Notes: generated by a model from the sequence alone, not told the origin. Counted from the stretch's first letter, positions 10,231 through 20,079 are shown. The stretch: DNA of 64,000 bases from Photorhabdus akhurstii (GCF_018448925.1 NZ_RCWE01000004.1:342610-406609), one strand, 5' to 3'. Made by a program: numbers and translations.

Positions 10231-11900
10231 TTGCCATCCTTCTGAGTCATTTGATCAGTCTCTTTTTCCCGATAAACACCGGCGAAAGAGGTATTACCAA
10301 ATGGACTGAGTACTAGCCCTTTAATATCGTAACGGTAAGCCTGTAAATGCAGAGAATAGGCTAATGGTAATACAGGCAATTGCTGTTCAAGGATTTGTTG
10401 AGCCGCATGGTAATACTTAATTCGGGATAATAATTGCTGGTTAATCAAAGCCTCCCGCAAAGTTTTATCAAATTCTGGATCACACCAATGGCTGAAATTG
10501 GTCTGTGAAGCAATAGCGGCACAACTTAACAGTGGCCGGAAAAAACTGTCTGGGTCATTACTATCAGTCGACCAGCCTGATAGGGTCATATCGTGAGATT
10601 TATCCATCAGCTTGGTTTCCTGAAAGCGGCCCTCAACAGGTTTAATACTCATGGTAATGCCAACTTGTGCTAAATCGGCCTGAATCAGCTCTGCCATTTT
10701 GAGTGGACTTGGATTATATGATTGAGAGGCGGAAGGTACCCATAAGCTCAATTGCAAACCGTTTAATCCAAGACCATTAAGTATTTTGCGGGATTTTTCT
10801 GGGTTGTATTCCGTAATTTCAGTTTGATTATCATAAGCCCATGACGCTCGAGGTAAAATTGATGAGGCTGTTTCCGCCGTACCATAATAGATGGATTGCA
10901 TCAGCCGTTGGTTATTAATAGCGTAGGCAATGGCTTGGCGAACCTGTAGTTTATCAAGTGGCGGCTTGCTGGTATTGAAAGCCAGATAAGCGATATTCAT
11001 TCCTGGGCGTAAAGTCAGACGCAAGCGGGGATCATCTCGTAAAACTGTCAGTTGGCTGGCAGCGGGATACGCTAATACATCACATTCACCGGTTAAAAGC
11101 TTAGACATTCTGCCGGTGCCGCCAGCGCCGACATCAATAACTATTTGCCGCATTTGTGGTTTGCCTTTCCGGTATTTATCATGGCGAACCAGACGGATAA
11201 ATTGTCTGGTCCGATGATCTTTCAACATAAACGGGCCGGTGCCGACAGGTTTCCAATCAATTTGTTCATGGCGGTTCATTTGATGCAATTGTCGCCCATA
11301 TTCTTGTGAAAGTATCGGGGCATAGTGGGTTGCCAAATGCCAAAGAAAAGAGGCGTCTGGTTCGTTCAAGCGAAATTCCACCGTATATTCATTAATCTTA
11401 CGGATACTTTGAATAGAGTCGGCCAGTTGGAGACTGTCAAAATAGGGGTAATGCCCGCCGTTGACGTTATGATAATAGTGCTGCTTATCAAACAGACGCT
11501 TAAAGCTAAAGATGACATCATCAGCATTCATTGTCCGGGTCGGAGTAAACCAGTCTGTTGATTGAAATGAGACATTACGGCGCAAATAAAAACGGTAAGT
11601 AGCGCCGTTATCCAGTATCTCCCAATGGGAAGCTAATTCAGGGAGCAAACGGTAAGTATAGGGATCAACATCTAATAGACGTTCGTAAAGTTGGGCGGCC
11701 AGTGTATCGACAGTTAAGCCACTACTAGCCAGTTGGGGATTAAAGGTATTTAGATTGCCATTAACGCAATAAATAAACCCGTGTTGCTGAATGTCAGCCG
11801 GAACGTGGGGCTGTTTTTCAGGCACAGCCATTGTTTCTGCAATAGCTGGGGCTGAAAGGGATAATATGATCCAATAAATCAAACTGCGCATATAAGGCAT
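10227..11900 (-). CDS. sapA: periplasmic peptide-binding protein SapA
   Basis: Solute-binding protein of family 5 that delivers peptide or heme-like ligands to SapBC; 557 residues. An N-terminal signal peptide ([18 protein letters not shown] after a second in-frame ATG at 11891) precedes the mature protein. The family-5 hallmark [20 protein letters not shown] lies near residues 90-110. It is the first gene of the operon, so the sap promoter lies in 11901-11970, next to the ryhB control region. The start is either 11900 or 11891; neither has a strong ribosome site. Confidence 0.93.
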   Translation of the reverse strand: MPYMRSLIYWIILSLSAPAIAETMAVPEKQPHVPADIQQHGFIYCVNGNLNTFNPQLASSGLTVDTLAAQLYERLLDVDPYTYRLLPELASHWEILDNGATYRFYLRRNVSFQSTDWFTPTRTMNADDVIFSFKRLFDKQHYYHNVNGGHYPYFDSLQLADSIQSIRKINEYTVEFRLNEPDASFLWHLATHYAPILSQEYGRQLHQMNRHEQIDWKPVGTGPFMLKDHRTRQFIRLVRHDKYRKGKPQMRQIVIDVGAGGTGRMSKLLTGECDVLAYPAASQLTVLRDDPRLRLTLRPGMNIAYLAFNTSKPPLDKLQVRQAIAYAINNQRLMQSIYYGTAETASSILPRASWAYDNQTEITEYNPEKSRKILNGLGLNGLQLSLWVPSASQSYNPSPLKMAELIQADLAQVGITMSIKPVEGRFQETKLMDKSHDMTLSGWSTDSNDPDSFFRPLLSCAAIASQTNFSHWCDPEFDKTLREALINQQLLSRIKYYHAAQQILEQQLPVLPLAYSLHLQAYRYDIKGLVLSPFGNTSFAGVYREKETDQMTQKDGK

Positions 11901-11969
11901 CTGTTATTAATTAGAATTGACACATTGTATCTCAAGTAGCGCTTGAGCCCAAAAAAACGCGGTGGTGAT

Positions 11970-12029
11970 GATAATGAGAAAAATTCTCAATAAAGTGCTT
12001 TACAAATCGTATTGAGAACCATTATCATC
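11970..12029 (+). promoter_or_regulatory. ryhB promoter with two Fur-box-like sites
   Basis: GATAATGAGAAAAATTCTC (11970-11988) and ATTGAGAACCATTATC (12011-12026) both resemble the Fur consensus of GATAAT repeats. Between and across them lie a -35 like TTTACA (11999-12004) and a -10 like TATCAT (12023-12028). The second box covers the -10 region, as expected for iron-dependent repression of ryhB by Fur. Confidence 0.8.
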
Positions 12030-12034
12030 TATAC

Positions 12035-12140
12035 CGCACTTCCGGGGAACAGTTACAGTTTCTATGTCCCAGGAAAGGCACGACATTGCTCACATTGCTT
12101 CCAGTGTTTTTTTAGCCAGCTCGGGTGCTGGCTTTTTTTT
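12035..12140 (+). ncRNA. ryhB: RyhB iron-stress small RNA
   Basis: Hfq-dependent sRNA that represses iron-using proteins when iron is scarce. The diagnostic core CACGACATTGCTCACATTGC followed by TTCCAGT (12079-12105) matches the E. coli RyhB targeting region essentially base for base. The 3' end is a terminator with stem AGCCAGC/GCTGGCT (12114-12133) and eight T residues. The 5' part is longer than in E. coli, and the exact start is inferred from the promoter. It is convergent with pspF, whose stop lies 15 bp beyond the T run. Confidence 0.92.
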
Positions 12141-12154
12141 ATCTGTCATTCGGA

Positions 12155-13174
12155 TCACTTATCGCCGACGTTGATATCATGTTTCTTCATTAAGCCTCGT
12201 AATTGATAATAGGTCAGCCGTAGTTTCTCTGCCGCTTTTCTTTGGCTAAACTTGCTCTCTTTTAGTGATAACTCTATTAATTGTCGTTCGCTGTCATGTT
12301 GCCACTGTTTCAAATCAACAGGCAGTGACGGCAGAGGTTGCGAAGATAAATCATTACTGTCATCAATATTACTATCATCAACATTGGCTATAAAATGCGG
12401 TGTGGAGGCGAATGGGTTAATAATAATATTATCAAGTTGATCAGCATTCTCGCCGTGACGATAAACGGATCGTTCCACAACATTTTTCAGTTCACGGATA
12501 TTACCGGGCCAAGTGTAATTCTGTAACTGTTGTTTTGCTTGGTCAGTGAAACCGGGAAATAGCGGCAAATCAAGTTCCCGGCACATCTGAATAGCAAAGT
12601 GTTGCGCTAGCAACATGATATCCTGTTGTCGCTGGCGCAATGGAGGAATTTTGACCACATCGAAAGCCAGTCTATCGAGCAAATCAGCGCGGAATTGCCC
12701 CTTAGCGGCCATTGCGGGCAGATCATCATTGGTTGCGCATATTAATCGAACATCGACCTGCAATGGTTGTCTGCCGCCAACGCGTTCAAGATGCCCATAT
12801 TCAATGACGCGCAACAGCTTTTCCTGAACTTGCATTGGCGCGGTTGCCAACTCATCAAGAAATAGCGTTCCCCCATCGGCACGTTCAAATCTGCCTTGGT
12901 GCTTTTTTTGTGCGCCGGTAAATGCGCCAGCCTCATGACCAAATAACTCTGAATCCAATAGATTTTCATTCAACGCCGCGCAGTTTAGGGAGATAAATGG
13001 CCCTTGCCAGCGGGGGGATAAATAATGCAAACGGCGGGCAATCAGCTCCTTGCCGGTTCCGCGTTCCCCAATAACAATAACGGGTTTGCTTAATTTTGCG
13101 AGTGTGGATACTTGTTCCAAGATTTCGACAAAGCTGTTTGCTTCACCTAATAGATTTTCTGTGGCGTCATTCAT
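12155..13174 (-). CDS. pspF: psp operon activator PspF
   Basis: Sigma-54 enhancer-binding protein that activates the phage-shock operon and is held inactive by PspA. It has no receiver domain, as usual for PspF. The AAA+ domain has Walker A GERGTGKE, the sigma-54 contacting GAFTGA loop and Walker B GTLFLDE. A C-terminal Fis-type helix-turn-helix (KAAEKLRLTYYQLRGLM) lies at about residues 310-330. The ATG at 13174 has GGTGA about 10 bases upstream; a TTG at 13189 is the alternative. It is divergent from pspA. Confidence 0.95.
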   Translation of the reverse strand: MNDATENLLGEANSFVEILEQVSTLAKLSKPVIVIGERGTGKELIARRLHYLSPRWQGPFISLNCAALNENLLDSELFGHEAGAFTGAQKKHQGRFERADGGTLFLDELATAPMQVQEKLLRVIEYGHLERVGGRQPLQVDVRLICATNDDLPAMAAKGQFRADLLDRLAFDVVKIPPLRQRQQDIMLLAQHFAIQMCRELDLPLFPGFTDQAKQQLQNYTWPGNIRELKNVVERSVYRHGENADQLDNIIINPFASTPHFIANVDDSNIDDSNDLSSQPLPSLPVDLKQWQHDSERQLIELSLKESKFSQRKAAEKLRLTYYQLRGLMKKHDINVGDK

Positions 13175-13282
13175 GGTTATTTTCACCAATAATTGGTTAT
13201 TTAGACCACTTTATTTTGTTGTGATAAAAAGTCAAATAAAAAATTCTCTTTGTATTTCATGAGAATAGAACAAATAAAAAGT

Positions 13283-13298
13283 TGGCACGATTCTTGAT
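13283..13298 (+). promoter_or_regulatory. sigma-54 promoter of pspA
   Basis: TGGCACGATTCTTGAT fits the -24/-12 pattern TGGCAC-N5-TTGC with only the final C replaced by A. It lies 63 bp upstream of the pspA start and faces away from pspF, exactly where the PspF-activated promoter is expected. Confidence 0.88.
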
Positions 13299-13360
13299 AA
13301 TAAATTATAGGAGTGACATGAATAGTATTAACTAACCTTAACCAAAGAGGATAATTTATT

Positions 13361-14035
13361 ATGGGTATTTTCTCTCGTTTTGCCGATATCGTGAATGCCA
13401 ATATCTCTTCATTATTGGATAAAGCGGAAGATCCGCAGAAAATGATTCGTCTGATGATTCAAGAAATGGAAGACACTTTAGTTGAAATTCGCTCAACTTC
13501 CGCCCGCGCTCTGGCAGAGAAAAAGCAGTTGTCTCGCCGTATTGCCGCAGGTGAACAGCAAATGCACGATTGGCAGGAAAAAGCGGAACTGGCGTTGAAT
13601 AAAGAGAGAGAAGATTTGGCGCGAGCAGCGCTGATCGAAAAACAGAAAGCGGCTGCTTTAGTGGATACATTGAAGCATGAACTCACCATACTGGAAGAGA
13701 CGCTTGAGCGGATGAAAGGGGAGGTTGTGGAGCTTGAAAATAAACTGAGTGAAACCCGAGCAAGACAGCAAGCGTTGGCTTTGCGTCATCAGGCGGCGGC
13801 CTCTTCCCGACAAGTTCGTCATCATTTAGACAGCGGTAAAATTGATCAGGCAATGGCTCGCTTCGAGCAATTTGAGCGGCGTATCGATCATATGGAAGCG
13901 GAAACAGAAGCCGTGGGCATGGGAAAACAGAAATCTCTGGATCAACAGTTTGCTGAATTAAAAGCAGACGATGAAATCAGTGCGCAGTTAGCGGCAATGA
14001 AGGCTAAAATAAATGCTAATAAAGAACAACATTAA
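13361..14035 (+). CDS. pspA: phage shock protein A
   Basis: ESCRT-III/Vipp1-family protein of 224 residues that binds PspF in unstressed cells and forms a membrane-protecting scaffold under envelope stress. It starts with the amphipathic membrane helix [19 protein letters not shown], followed by long coiled coils (about residues 25-185) with many Glu, Lys and Arg heptads. An AGAGG ribosome site precedes the ATG. First gene of the psp operon. Confidence 0.97.
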   Translation: MGIFSRFADIVNANISSLLDKAEDPQKMIRLMIQEMEDTLVEIRSTSARALAEKKQLSRRIAAGEQQMHDWQEKAELALNKEREDLARAALIEKQKAAALVDTLKHELTILEETLERMKGEVVELENKLSETRARQQALALRHQAAASSRQVRHHLDSGKIDQAMARFEQFERRIDHMEAETEAVGMGKQKSLDQQFAELKADDEISAQLAAMKAKINANKEQH

Positions 14036-14072
14036 GTGTTGGCGCACTCAACTAACCGTTTAAGGAAAAGTG

Positions 14073-14291
14073 ATGGGCTCGATATTTCTCGGCATTCCAC
14101 TGACTATCTTTGTACTTTTTGTATTACCCATCTGGTTGTGGTTGCATTATAACAGCCGGAATTCCAATCACAGCCAGTTGGATCAGAATGAAATTCAGCG
14201 TCTGGCAGAGCGTGTACAACATATGCAGACACGAATCAAAACATTGGAAGATATTCTGGATGCAGAACATCCTGATTGGAGGCAATCATAA
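14073..14291 (+). CDS. pspB: phage shock protein B
   Basis: Small inner-membrane sensor that works with PspC to release PspA from PspF; 72 residues. One N-terminal helix (SIFLGIPLTIFVLFVLPIWL) and a cytoplasmic tail ending DILDAEHPDWRQS match PspB. The ATG at 14073 has AAGGAAAAG just upstream; a GTG one codon earlier is the alternative. Its stop overlaps the pspC start (TAATG). Confidence 0.95.
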   Translation: MGSIFLGIPLTIFVLFVLPIWLWLHYNSRNSNHSQLDQNEIQRLAERVQHMQTRIKTLEDILDAEHPDWRQS

Positions 14292-14644
14292 TGTCGAATA
14301 GTAACCGTAGGAAACTGTATCGAATGCCCGAAAAGGGCAAAATTAAAGGTGTTTGTGCCGGGCTGGCCGATTATTTTGATGTACCAGTGCGCTTGATTCG
14401 TGTCATCGCGGTATTGTCACTCTTTTTTGGTCTGTTTGGTTTTGTGGTTGTCGCTTATATTGTACTGGTTTTCGTCCTTGACCCGGCACCGCCGGGTTAT
14501 ACCCAAGAAGCTCATTTTTCAGCGCAAAACTTGCTGAATGAAATCGATTATCAATTGAAATCGGGAGAGATTCGTCTGCGCCAAATGGAACGTTATGTTA
14601 CCTCAGAAACGTTCAGTGTTCGCAGTCGTTTCAGGCAGCTTTGA
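14291..14644 (+). CDS. pspC: phage shock protein C
   Basis: Inner-membrane partner of PspB; 117 residues. The PspC domain (KIKGVCAGLADYFDVPVRLIRV) is followed by one long membrane helix (about residues 42-67) and the conserved end MERYVTS...SRFRQL. The start at 14291 has a GGAGG site 8-12 bases upstream inside the end of pspB. Confidence 0.95.
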   Translation: MSNSNRRKLYRMPEKGKIKGVCAGLADYFDVPVRLIRVIAVLSLFFGLFGFVVVAYIVLVFVLDPAPPGYTQEAHFSAQNLLNEIDYQLKSGEIRLRQMERYVTSETFSVRSRFRQL

Positions 14645-14747
14645 TATTGACCTTCGTCCACAAAAAGTGAAGAGTGCGCTTTTTCATCTATTCATCGTTG
14701 CTGCCGTTTGGTTTTTTGTTCTCGGTTTGATGAGTGGAATCTCTTGA
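14595..14747 (+). CDS. possible small membrane protein in the pspD position
   Basis: A 50-codon frame starts inside the end of pspC and ends 103 bp beyond it. The end is a plausible single membrane helix (ALFHLFIVAAVWFFVLGLM) preceded by basic residues. It sits where pspD lies in E. coli and Yersinia, but I see no clear similarity to PspD and no good ribosome site. It could be a diverged or decayed pspD, or chance. Confidence 0.3.
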   Translation: MLPQKRSVFAVVSGSFDIDLRPQKVKSALFHLFIVAAVWFFVLGLMSGIS

Positions 14748-14772
14748 GAGGAAAAGGCAATGGAGTATCTTT

Positions 14773-14817
14773 GCATGTTAATTATTATTTATGTACATTG
14801 ATAATAATTAACCATGC
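14773..14817. promoter_or_regulatory. palindromic operator of the toxin-antitoxin pair
   Basis: GCATGTTAATTATTAT (14773-14788) is repeated inverted as ATAATAATTAACCATGC (14801-14817), with one unpaired base and a 12-base spacer. It lies 14 bp upstream of the antitoxin ATG and overlaps the likely promoter, as expected for autoregulation by an antitoxin or TA complex. Confidence 0.75.
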
Positions 14818-14831
14818 ATATGGAGATAACC

Positions 14832-15299
14832 ATGTACACGCTTACCTTGGAGCAGTTACGAGCTACTACAAATTCTGGCGGTGTCGCCAGTGTTACTCTC
14901 AAGGCAGAAGGCGGCTCTTTCATTGTTCAAATAGACACCCTAAAAGGGGGGGAGGCGGTGCTTACTAAAGCGCGTAGCAAGGAACCGCGCCGTTTTGGCA
15001 ACCCTGTGCAAGCTTTCACACTACTGAAAGGTCTTGGGCTAGTTGTGGGGGCATTTAATGTTGAGCAATGGGAGCCGGATCAGAAGGTTACCCACAGAAC
15101 CCGACCTGACCGCGCCGAGGCGTTGAAGCGAGCTCACGAAGCGGTAGAACACGATAAATGGTTCCGGGAACAAGTGAAACAGGGTCTCAATGAAGCAGAT
15201 GATCCTAACACTGTTTGGGTTTCTCATGAATCGGCCAAACAAGAGATGCAGCGTCAACGAGAAGTCCTGCAAGCACGAATTGCAGGAAAAGTTAAATGA
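14832..15299 (+). CDS. antitoxin of a RelE/ParE-type toxin-antitoxin pair
   Basis: A 155-residue protein. The C-terminal half (EALKRAHEAVEHDKWFREQV ... DDPNTVWVSHESAKQEMQRQ) resembles the toxin-wrapping tail of ParD/StbD-like antitoxins, with the WFREQV-DDP-WVSHE pattern. The N-terminal ~85 residues form a separate globular region of unknown type that may bind the palindrome upstream. The ATG at 14832 is chosen because it follows GGAGATAACC. The toxin start overlaps its stop by four bases. The pair lies between pspC and ycjX, which are linked in related genomes, and so looks inserted. Confidence 0.8.
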   Translation: MYTLTLEQLRATTNSGGVASVTLKAEGGSFIVQIDTLKGGEAVLTKARSKEPRRFGNPVQAFTLLKGLGLVVGAFNVEQWEPDQKVTHRTRPDRAEALKRAHEAVEHDKWFREQVKQGLNEADDPNTVWVSHESAKQEMQRQREVLQARIAGKVK

Positions 15300-15586
15300 T
15301 GGAGTTGGTATGGACACCTCGTGCTAACCGTGTCCGAGAAGCTGCAATCGATTTTATTGCACAAGATGATCCTATTGCAGCATTAGGCCAGCTAGACGAA
15401 ATCGAATATCAGACTGACTTGCTGCCCTACCAGCCTGAAATGGGCCGACCGGGGCGCGTCAAAGGGACTCGCGAATTAGTTATCAACGGAACTCCTTTTA
15501 TTGTTGTGTATCGAGTTAAACCACGTTTAAAGCGTATTGAAGTTATCCATTTTCTGCATGGGGCACAGCAGTGGCCTAAGGTTTGA
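15296..15586 (+). CDS. RelE/ParE-family toxin
   Basis: 96-residue toxin. It opens with the family pattern LVWTPRANRVREAAIDFIAQ, has PYQPEMGRPGRVKGTRELVI in the middle and ends FIVVYRVKPRLKRIEVIHFLHGAQQWP, the usual RelE/ParE beta-sheet end. ParE members poison gyrase and RelE members cut mRNA; the sequence alone does not decide which applies here. It overlaps the antitoxin stop (ATGA), so the two are co-translated. Confidence 0.87.
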   Translation: MMELVWTPRANRVREAAIDFIAQDDPIAALGQLDEIEYQTDLLPYQPEMGRPGRVKGTRELVINGTPFIVVYRVKPRLKRIEVIHFLHGAQQWPKV

Positions 15587-15612
15587 AGTGATAGATCTTA
15601 CACAGGAGAGAT

Positions 15613-17010
15613 ATGAAACGGCTGCAAAATGAATTAACTGCGTTGGTTAATCGTGGGATGGATCGCCATTTACGGTTAGCGGTGACAGGATTAAGTCGTA
15701 GTGGGAAAACAGCATTTATCACATCTCTGGTTAATCAGCTACTTAACCTCCATAGCGGCGCCCGGTTGCCGCTATTTTCTGCTGTACGTGATGGTCGCTT
15801 GTTGGGTGTAAAACGGGTTCCTCAACGCGATTTAGGCGTTCCTCGTTTTACTTATGATGAAGGATTGACCGCGCTTTACAGCACACCACCTTCATGGCCG
15901 ACCCCGACAAGGGGTGTCAGTGAAATCCGTCTGGCGCTTCGTTACCGTTCTGAGGATTCTCTGCTGCGTCATTTTAAAGAAACAGCCACGTTATATCTGG
16001 AAATTGTGGATTATCCCGGTGAATGGCTGTTAGATCTACCGATGTTGGCACAAAGTTATTTAACATGGTCCCACCAGATGAATAGCTTATTGCAGGGACA
16101 AAGAGCTGAATGGGCAAAGCCTTGGCTGGAGCTTTGCAAACAGTGCGATCCACTGGCGCCAGCAGATGAGAATCTATTGGCTGCTATTGCTCAGACCTAT
16201 ACGGAATATTTGATTAAATGCAAAGAGCAAGGGTTGCATTTTATTCAGCCGGGGAGATTCGTTCTGCCCGGTGATATGATGGGCGCTCCAGCTTTACAAT
16301 TTTTCCCGTGGCCGGATATCAACTCTATCACTGAGTCACAATTTGCTCAGGCAGATCAACACACCAATATCGGTATGTTGCGTCAGCGCTTTGAATATTA
16401 CTGCCAGTCGGTTGTGAAAGGGTTTTATAAAGCACATTTTCTACGTTTTGATCGGCAGATTGTGTTGATAGATTGTTTACAGCCATTGAACAGTGGACCA
16501 CAAGCATTTAATGATATGCGTTTGGCGCTGACACAATTAATGCAGAGTTTTCATTATGGTAAACGCACTCTCTTCCGCCGCCTGTTTTCCCCTTGTATAG
16601 ATAAATTAATGTTTGCTGCCAGTAAGGCGGATCATGTTACCGCAGATCAACATGCTAATTTGGTATCTTTACTGCAACAATTGGTTCAGGAAGCCAGACA
16701 AAATGCGGCTTTTGAAGGTATCAGCATGGATTGTGTCGGCCTGGCATCGGTACGGGCGACAGAAAGCGGCATGATTGAACATCATGGTGAAAAGATTCCG
16801 GCGTTGAAAGGATATCGACTTACAGATGGTAAATCACTGACATTTTTTCCCGGTGAAGTGCCGCGGCGTTTACCTGACGATAATTTCTGGCAAAAACAGG
16901 GTTTCTCTTTCGAGGAGTTTGGCCCTTGTCCGGTAGATACTGATAGACCATTGCCTCATATTCGGTTAGATACCGTGCTGGAGTTTTTAGTGGGAGATAA
17001 AGTGAAATGA
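15613..17010 (+). CDS. ycjX: YcjX-family P-loop ATPase/GTPase, Psp regulon member
   Basis: 465-residue cytoplasmic protein of the YcjX/DUF463 family. The P-loop [10 protein letters not shown] lies near residue 27. Its role is unknown, but the gene is part of the PspF regulon in related bacteria. An AGGAG ribosome site precedes the ATG. It overlaps ycjF by four bases. The toxin-antitoxin pair now separates it from pspC, so it may depend on read-through or on its own promoter. Confidence 0.93.
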   Translation: MKRLQNELTALVNRGMDRHLRLAVTGLSRSGKTAFITSLVNQLLNLHSGARLPLFSAVRDGRLLGVKRVPQRDLGVPRFTYDEGLTALYSTPPSWPTPTRGVSEIRLALRYRSEDSLLRHFKETATLYLEIVDYPGEWLLDLPMLAQSYLTWSHQMNSLLQGQRAEWAKPWLELCKQCDPLAPADENLLAAIAQTYTEYLIKCKEQGLHFIQPGRFVLPGDMMGAPALQFFPWPDINSITESQFAQADQHTNIGMLRQRFEYYCQSVVKGFYKAHFLRFDRQIVLIDCLQPLNSGPQAFNDMRLALTQLMQSFHYGKRTLFRRLFSPCIDKLMFAASKADHVTADQHANLVSLLQQLVQEARQNAAFEGISMDCVGLASVRATESGMIEHHGEKIPALKGYRLTDGKSLTFFPGEVPRRLPDDNFWQKQGFSFEEFGPCPVDTDRPLPHIRLDTVLEFLVGDKVK

Positions 17011-18071
17011 CGGAACCCTTGAAGCCAAGAATTGACTTTGAAGAACCCTTATCAGGGCCACAAGAGCCGGTTTTAAAACCCGCTCAGATTTTCGATGAAA
17101 AAGATATGGTCAATTTCTATTCTGTATCGCCAGAGCTTGAGACGGAAGAGCGTGAAGGTCAGGTAGAAGGGATAGTTAATGCAGCGCTGAAACCTAAGCG
17201 TAGTTGCTGGCGTAAAATGGTATATGGCGCTCTGACTTTACTGGGCGTGAGTGTTGTTGCTCAGTTTGTGCAGTGGATTTATCAATCATGGCAGCAACAG
17301 GACTGGAGCGCATTAGGTGTCGCGGCGGCAGGAGGCATGATTGTCTTTGCCGGCATAGGTTCTCTTGCCAGTGAGTGGCGTCGTCTTTATCGGTTAAGAA
17401 TGCGGTCTGAAGAACGCGATACGGCTAAGGCGTTATTACAGCATCATGGTGTGGGTAAAGGTCGAGAATTTTGTGAGAGATTGGCAAGTCAAGCGGGTAT
17501 CGAACAGCATAACCCTGCGTTACAGCGCTGGCGGGCCGCTTTACATGATACACACAACGATCGTGAAGTGGTGTTGTTGTACAGTAAATGGGTTCAACCT
17601 GTTTTGGATGCTCAAGCCAGAACGGAAATCAGCCGCTATGCTGCGGAATCGGCATTAATGATAGCTGTTAGCCCGTTGGCGGTTGTCGATATGGCATTTA
17701 TTGCCTGGCGTAATATCCGGCTAATTAATCGAATTGCAGCTTTATATGGTATTGAACTGGGATATTTCAGTCGTATTCGGCTTTTCCGCCTTGTTCTGCT
17801 GAATATTATTTTTTCTGGTGTCTCAGAAATGGTGCGGGAAGTGGGTATGGATTGGTTATCGCAGGATATCACCGCGCGTCTTTCTGCCAGAGCCGCCCAA
17901 GGGATCGGTGTAGGTTTACTGACCGCCCGGTTGGGTATTAAAGCGATGGAATTATGCAGACCATTACCTTGGATAGAAGGTGATAAACCTAAATTAGGAG
18001 ATTTCCGTCGTCAGCTAATCACTCAACTTAAGAATATCCTGCCAAATAAATCTAAGAATATAGTTGATTAA
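17007..18071 (+). CDS. ycjF: YcjF-family membrane protein
   Basis: 354-residue inner-membrane protein of the DUF697 family, partner of ycjX. Hydrophobic helices lie near residues 70-90 and 100-120 ([33 protein letters not shown]). The conserved DUF697 part follows ([20 protein letters not shown] and [20 protein letters not shown]). The start overlaps the ycjX stop, so the genes are coupled. Confidence 0.92.
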   Translation: MTEPLKPRIDFEEPLSGPQEPVLKPAQIFDEKDMVNFYSVSPELETEEREGQVEGIVNAALKPKRSCWRKMVYGALTLLGVSVVAQFVQWIYQSWQQQDWSALGVAAAGGMIVFAGIGSLASEWRRLYRLRMRSEERDTAKALLQHHGVGKGREFCERLASQAGIEQHNPALQRWRAALHDTHNDREVVLLYSKWVQPVLDAQARTEISRYAAESALMIAVSPLAVVDMAFIAWRNIRLINRIAALYGIELGYFSRIRLFRLVLLNIIFSGVSEMVREVGMDWLSQDITARLSARAAQGIGVGLLTARLGIKAMELCRPLPWIEGDKPKLGDFRRQLITQLKNILPNKSKNIVD

Positions 18072-18328
18072 ATGATATATACTTTAATTCTATATGAAGG
18101 CACAAAATATCCAGATAACAAAAACGTTTTACGTTATTTTATTAATCTGTCTTATAATCAATTGTAGAATTTGTTTATTTTAGTGAAAGTTTCAAATGCT
18201 ATGTTATTTACGACATTGAAAAAACCGGAGTCTGGTCAATTTTTACTGACAGAATGCTTCATATGAATAATCGTAGAGAGTAGTATTTTAAAAAATTATA
18301 TGTATTAGTGTAAATAAGGTCAAAACAG

Positions 18329-19912
18329 ATGCGCTTAGAAGTTATTTGCCATGATCGAATTGGGCTTACCCGTGAATTACTCGATCTACTGGTATTAGAG
18401 AATATTGATTTAAAAGGGATAGAAATATCCCAAATCGGCCGGATTTACCTTAATTTTTCACCTGTTGATTTCAATGTATTTCGTAAATTGATGGCGGAAA
18501 TTCGCCGTATTAACGGTGTTATTGATGTTCGTACCGTCTCTTTTATGCCTTCGGAAAGAGAACACAAAGCGATGTGCGCACTGTTGGAGTCCTTGCCTGA
18601 GCCTGTTTTTTCAGTTGATCTGAAAGGAAATATTGAGCTTGCTAACTCTGCGGTGTTTAAGTTGTTTGGTGTGAGCGAGGAACAAACTTATCAAAAGCCT
18701 ATAGGGCAGTTTATCAGCGGTTATAACTTTTCACGCTGGTTTGAAAATAAAAATGTCCAACAACGAGTGGAAAGGATAACTCTCAAAGGTCTGGACTACC
18801 TGATGGATATTACGCCCATCCAACTGATGGATGAAAAGCAGAAAATGCAGTGTGTTGGCACGGTGATTATGCTCAAATCTGCTGCTCGAATAGGGAATCA
18901 ATTGAAAAAACTGGCTGTCAATGACGGGAGTGAGTTTAAGAAAATTATCTCTGTTAGCCCAAAAATGACTCAAGTCATTGAACAGGCTCGTAAAATGGCG
19001 ATGCTGGATGCGCCGCTGCTGCTGATTGGCGAGACAGGAACGGGCAAAGATATTCTGGCAAAAGCTTGTCATTTGCACAGCTTACGCGGAAAACAGCCCT
19101 TCTTGGGGTTGAATTGCGCATCGATGCCGGATGATGTAGTAGAAAGTGAACTGTTTGGCTATGCTGCCGGCGCTTATCCTAATGCGATTGAAGGAAAGAA
19201 AGGTTTCTTCGAACAGGCTAATGGCGGCACTGTTTTACTGGATGAAATTGGTGAAATGTCACCACAGATGCAAATTAAGCTCCTGCGTTTTCTGAATGAT
19301 GGGACTTTTCGCCGAGTAGGGGAAGAAAACGAAGTCAAAGTGAATGTCAGGGTTATCTGTGCTACGCAAAAAAATCTGGTTGAATTAGTCCAACGGGGGG
19401 AATTTCGCGAAGATCTCTATTATCGCCTTAATGTGTTGGCGATTACACTTCCGCCGTTGCGTGATCGTAAAGCGGATATTATGCCGCTGGTGGAGTATTT
19501 TATTGAGCGTTTTGCTGAAGAACAGGGGGTATTGAAGCCTAAACTGTCCCCGGAACTTCCCCATTTCCTGACCAGTTACAGTTGGCCCGGTAACGTAAGG
19601 CAGTTACAAAATTCCATCTATCGGGCATTGACTCAGCTCGAAAATATGGAGCTGACGCCGCGGGATATACAACTACCGGAGTTTGAAACAGAGGTGTCTT
19701 TTAGTGAAGATGTGTTCAACGGTTCTCTGGATGAAATCAGTAAACGTTTTGAACGTTCAGTATTGACGCGTCTTTATCGGCACTACCCAAGCACGCGTAA
19801 ACTGGCTAAACGTCTTGGGGTATCGCATACTGCGATTGCCAATAAACTGAGAGAATATGGCCTGAGTAGCAGGAAACATGCTACTGAATATGAACCGGAT
19901 GATGACGAGTAA
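18329..19912 (+). CDS. tyrR: aromatic amino acid regulator TyrR
   Basis: Dual regulator of aromatic amino acid synthesis and transport genes; 527 residues against 513 in E. coli. An ACT domain (1-75) and PAS domain (about 80-190) precede an AAA+ domain with Walker A GETGTGKD. The loop that is GAFTGA in sigma-54 activators is GAYPNA here, as in other TyrR proteins, which act on sigma-70 promoters. The C-terminal helix-turn-helix is TRKLAKRLGVSHTAIANKL. The acidic tail after it accounts for the extra length. Confidence 0.96.
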   Translation: MRLEVICHDRIGLTRELLDLLVLENIDLKGIEISQIGRIYLNFSPVDFNVFRKLMAEIRRINGVIDVRTVSFMPSEREHKAMCALLESLPEPVFSVDLKGNIELANSAVFKLFGVSEEQTYQKPIGQFISGYNFSRWFENKNVQQRVERITLKGLDYLMDITPIQLMDEKQKMQCVGTVIMLKSAARIGNQLKKLAVNDGSEFKKIISVSPKMTQVIEQARKMAMLDAPLLLIGETGTGKDILAKACHLHSLRGKQPFLGLNCASMPDDVVESELFGYAAGAYPNAIEGKKGFFEQANGGTVLLDEIGEMSPQMQIKLLRFLNDGTFRRVGEENEVKVNVRVICATQKNLVELVQRGEFREDLYYRLNVLAITLPPLRDRKADIMPLVEYFIERFAEEQGVLKPKLSPELPHFLTSYSWPGNVRQLQNSIYRALTQLENMELTPRDIQLPEFETEVSFSEDVFNGSLDEISKRFERSVLTRLYRHYPSTRKLAKRLGVSHTAIANKLREYGLSSRKHATEYEPDDDE

Positions 19913-19918
19913 ATTAAT

Positions 19919-19935
19919 GCCCACCGGAAGTGGGC
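19919..19935 (+). terminator. hairpin after tyrR
   Basis: GCCCAC-CGGAA-GTGGGC, six base pairs, seven bases after the tyrR stop. It is followed by ATTATATATA rather than a clean T run, so it is a weak terminator. The ERIC repeat starts seven bases later. Confidence 0.5.
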
Positions 19936-19941
19936 ATTATA

Positions 19942-20068
19942 TATATCCGTCGTCTTTCAAGTTGCCTCTTTGTTGGCTGCGCTCGCTCACCCCGGTCACA
20001 TAGTTACCTATGCTCTCGGGGATTCACTCCCTTGCCGTCGCGATGCATCTTGAAATCCATAGGGTATA
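19942..20068. repeat. ERIC repeat, complete 127 bp
   Basis: Enterobacterial repetitive intergenic consensus element. It has the characteristic core CTCACCCCGGTCACATAG / CTATGCTCTCGGGGATTCAC, an imperfect palindrome, and the TATA-type ends. It matches the copy at 41460-41586 over all 127 bp with few differences. It lies between convergent tyrR and tpx and may form a hairpin in either transcript. Confidence 0.92.
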
Positions 20069-20079
20069 AATCACGGGAT

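Noticed and set aside
14708-14968. 86-codon plus-strand frame across the TA operator
   Set aside because: It overlaps the antitoxin in another frame, covers the palindrome and has no ribosome site or familiar sequence.
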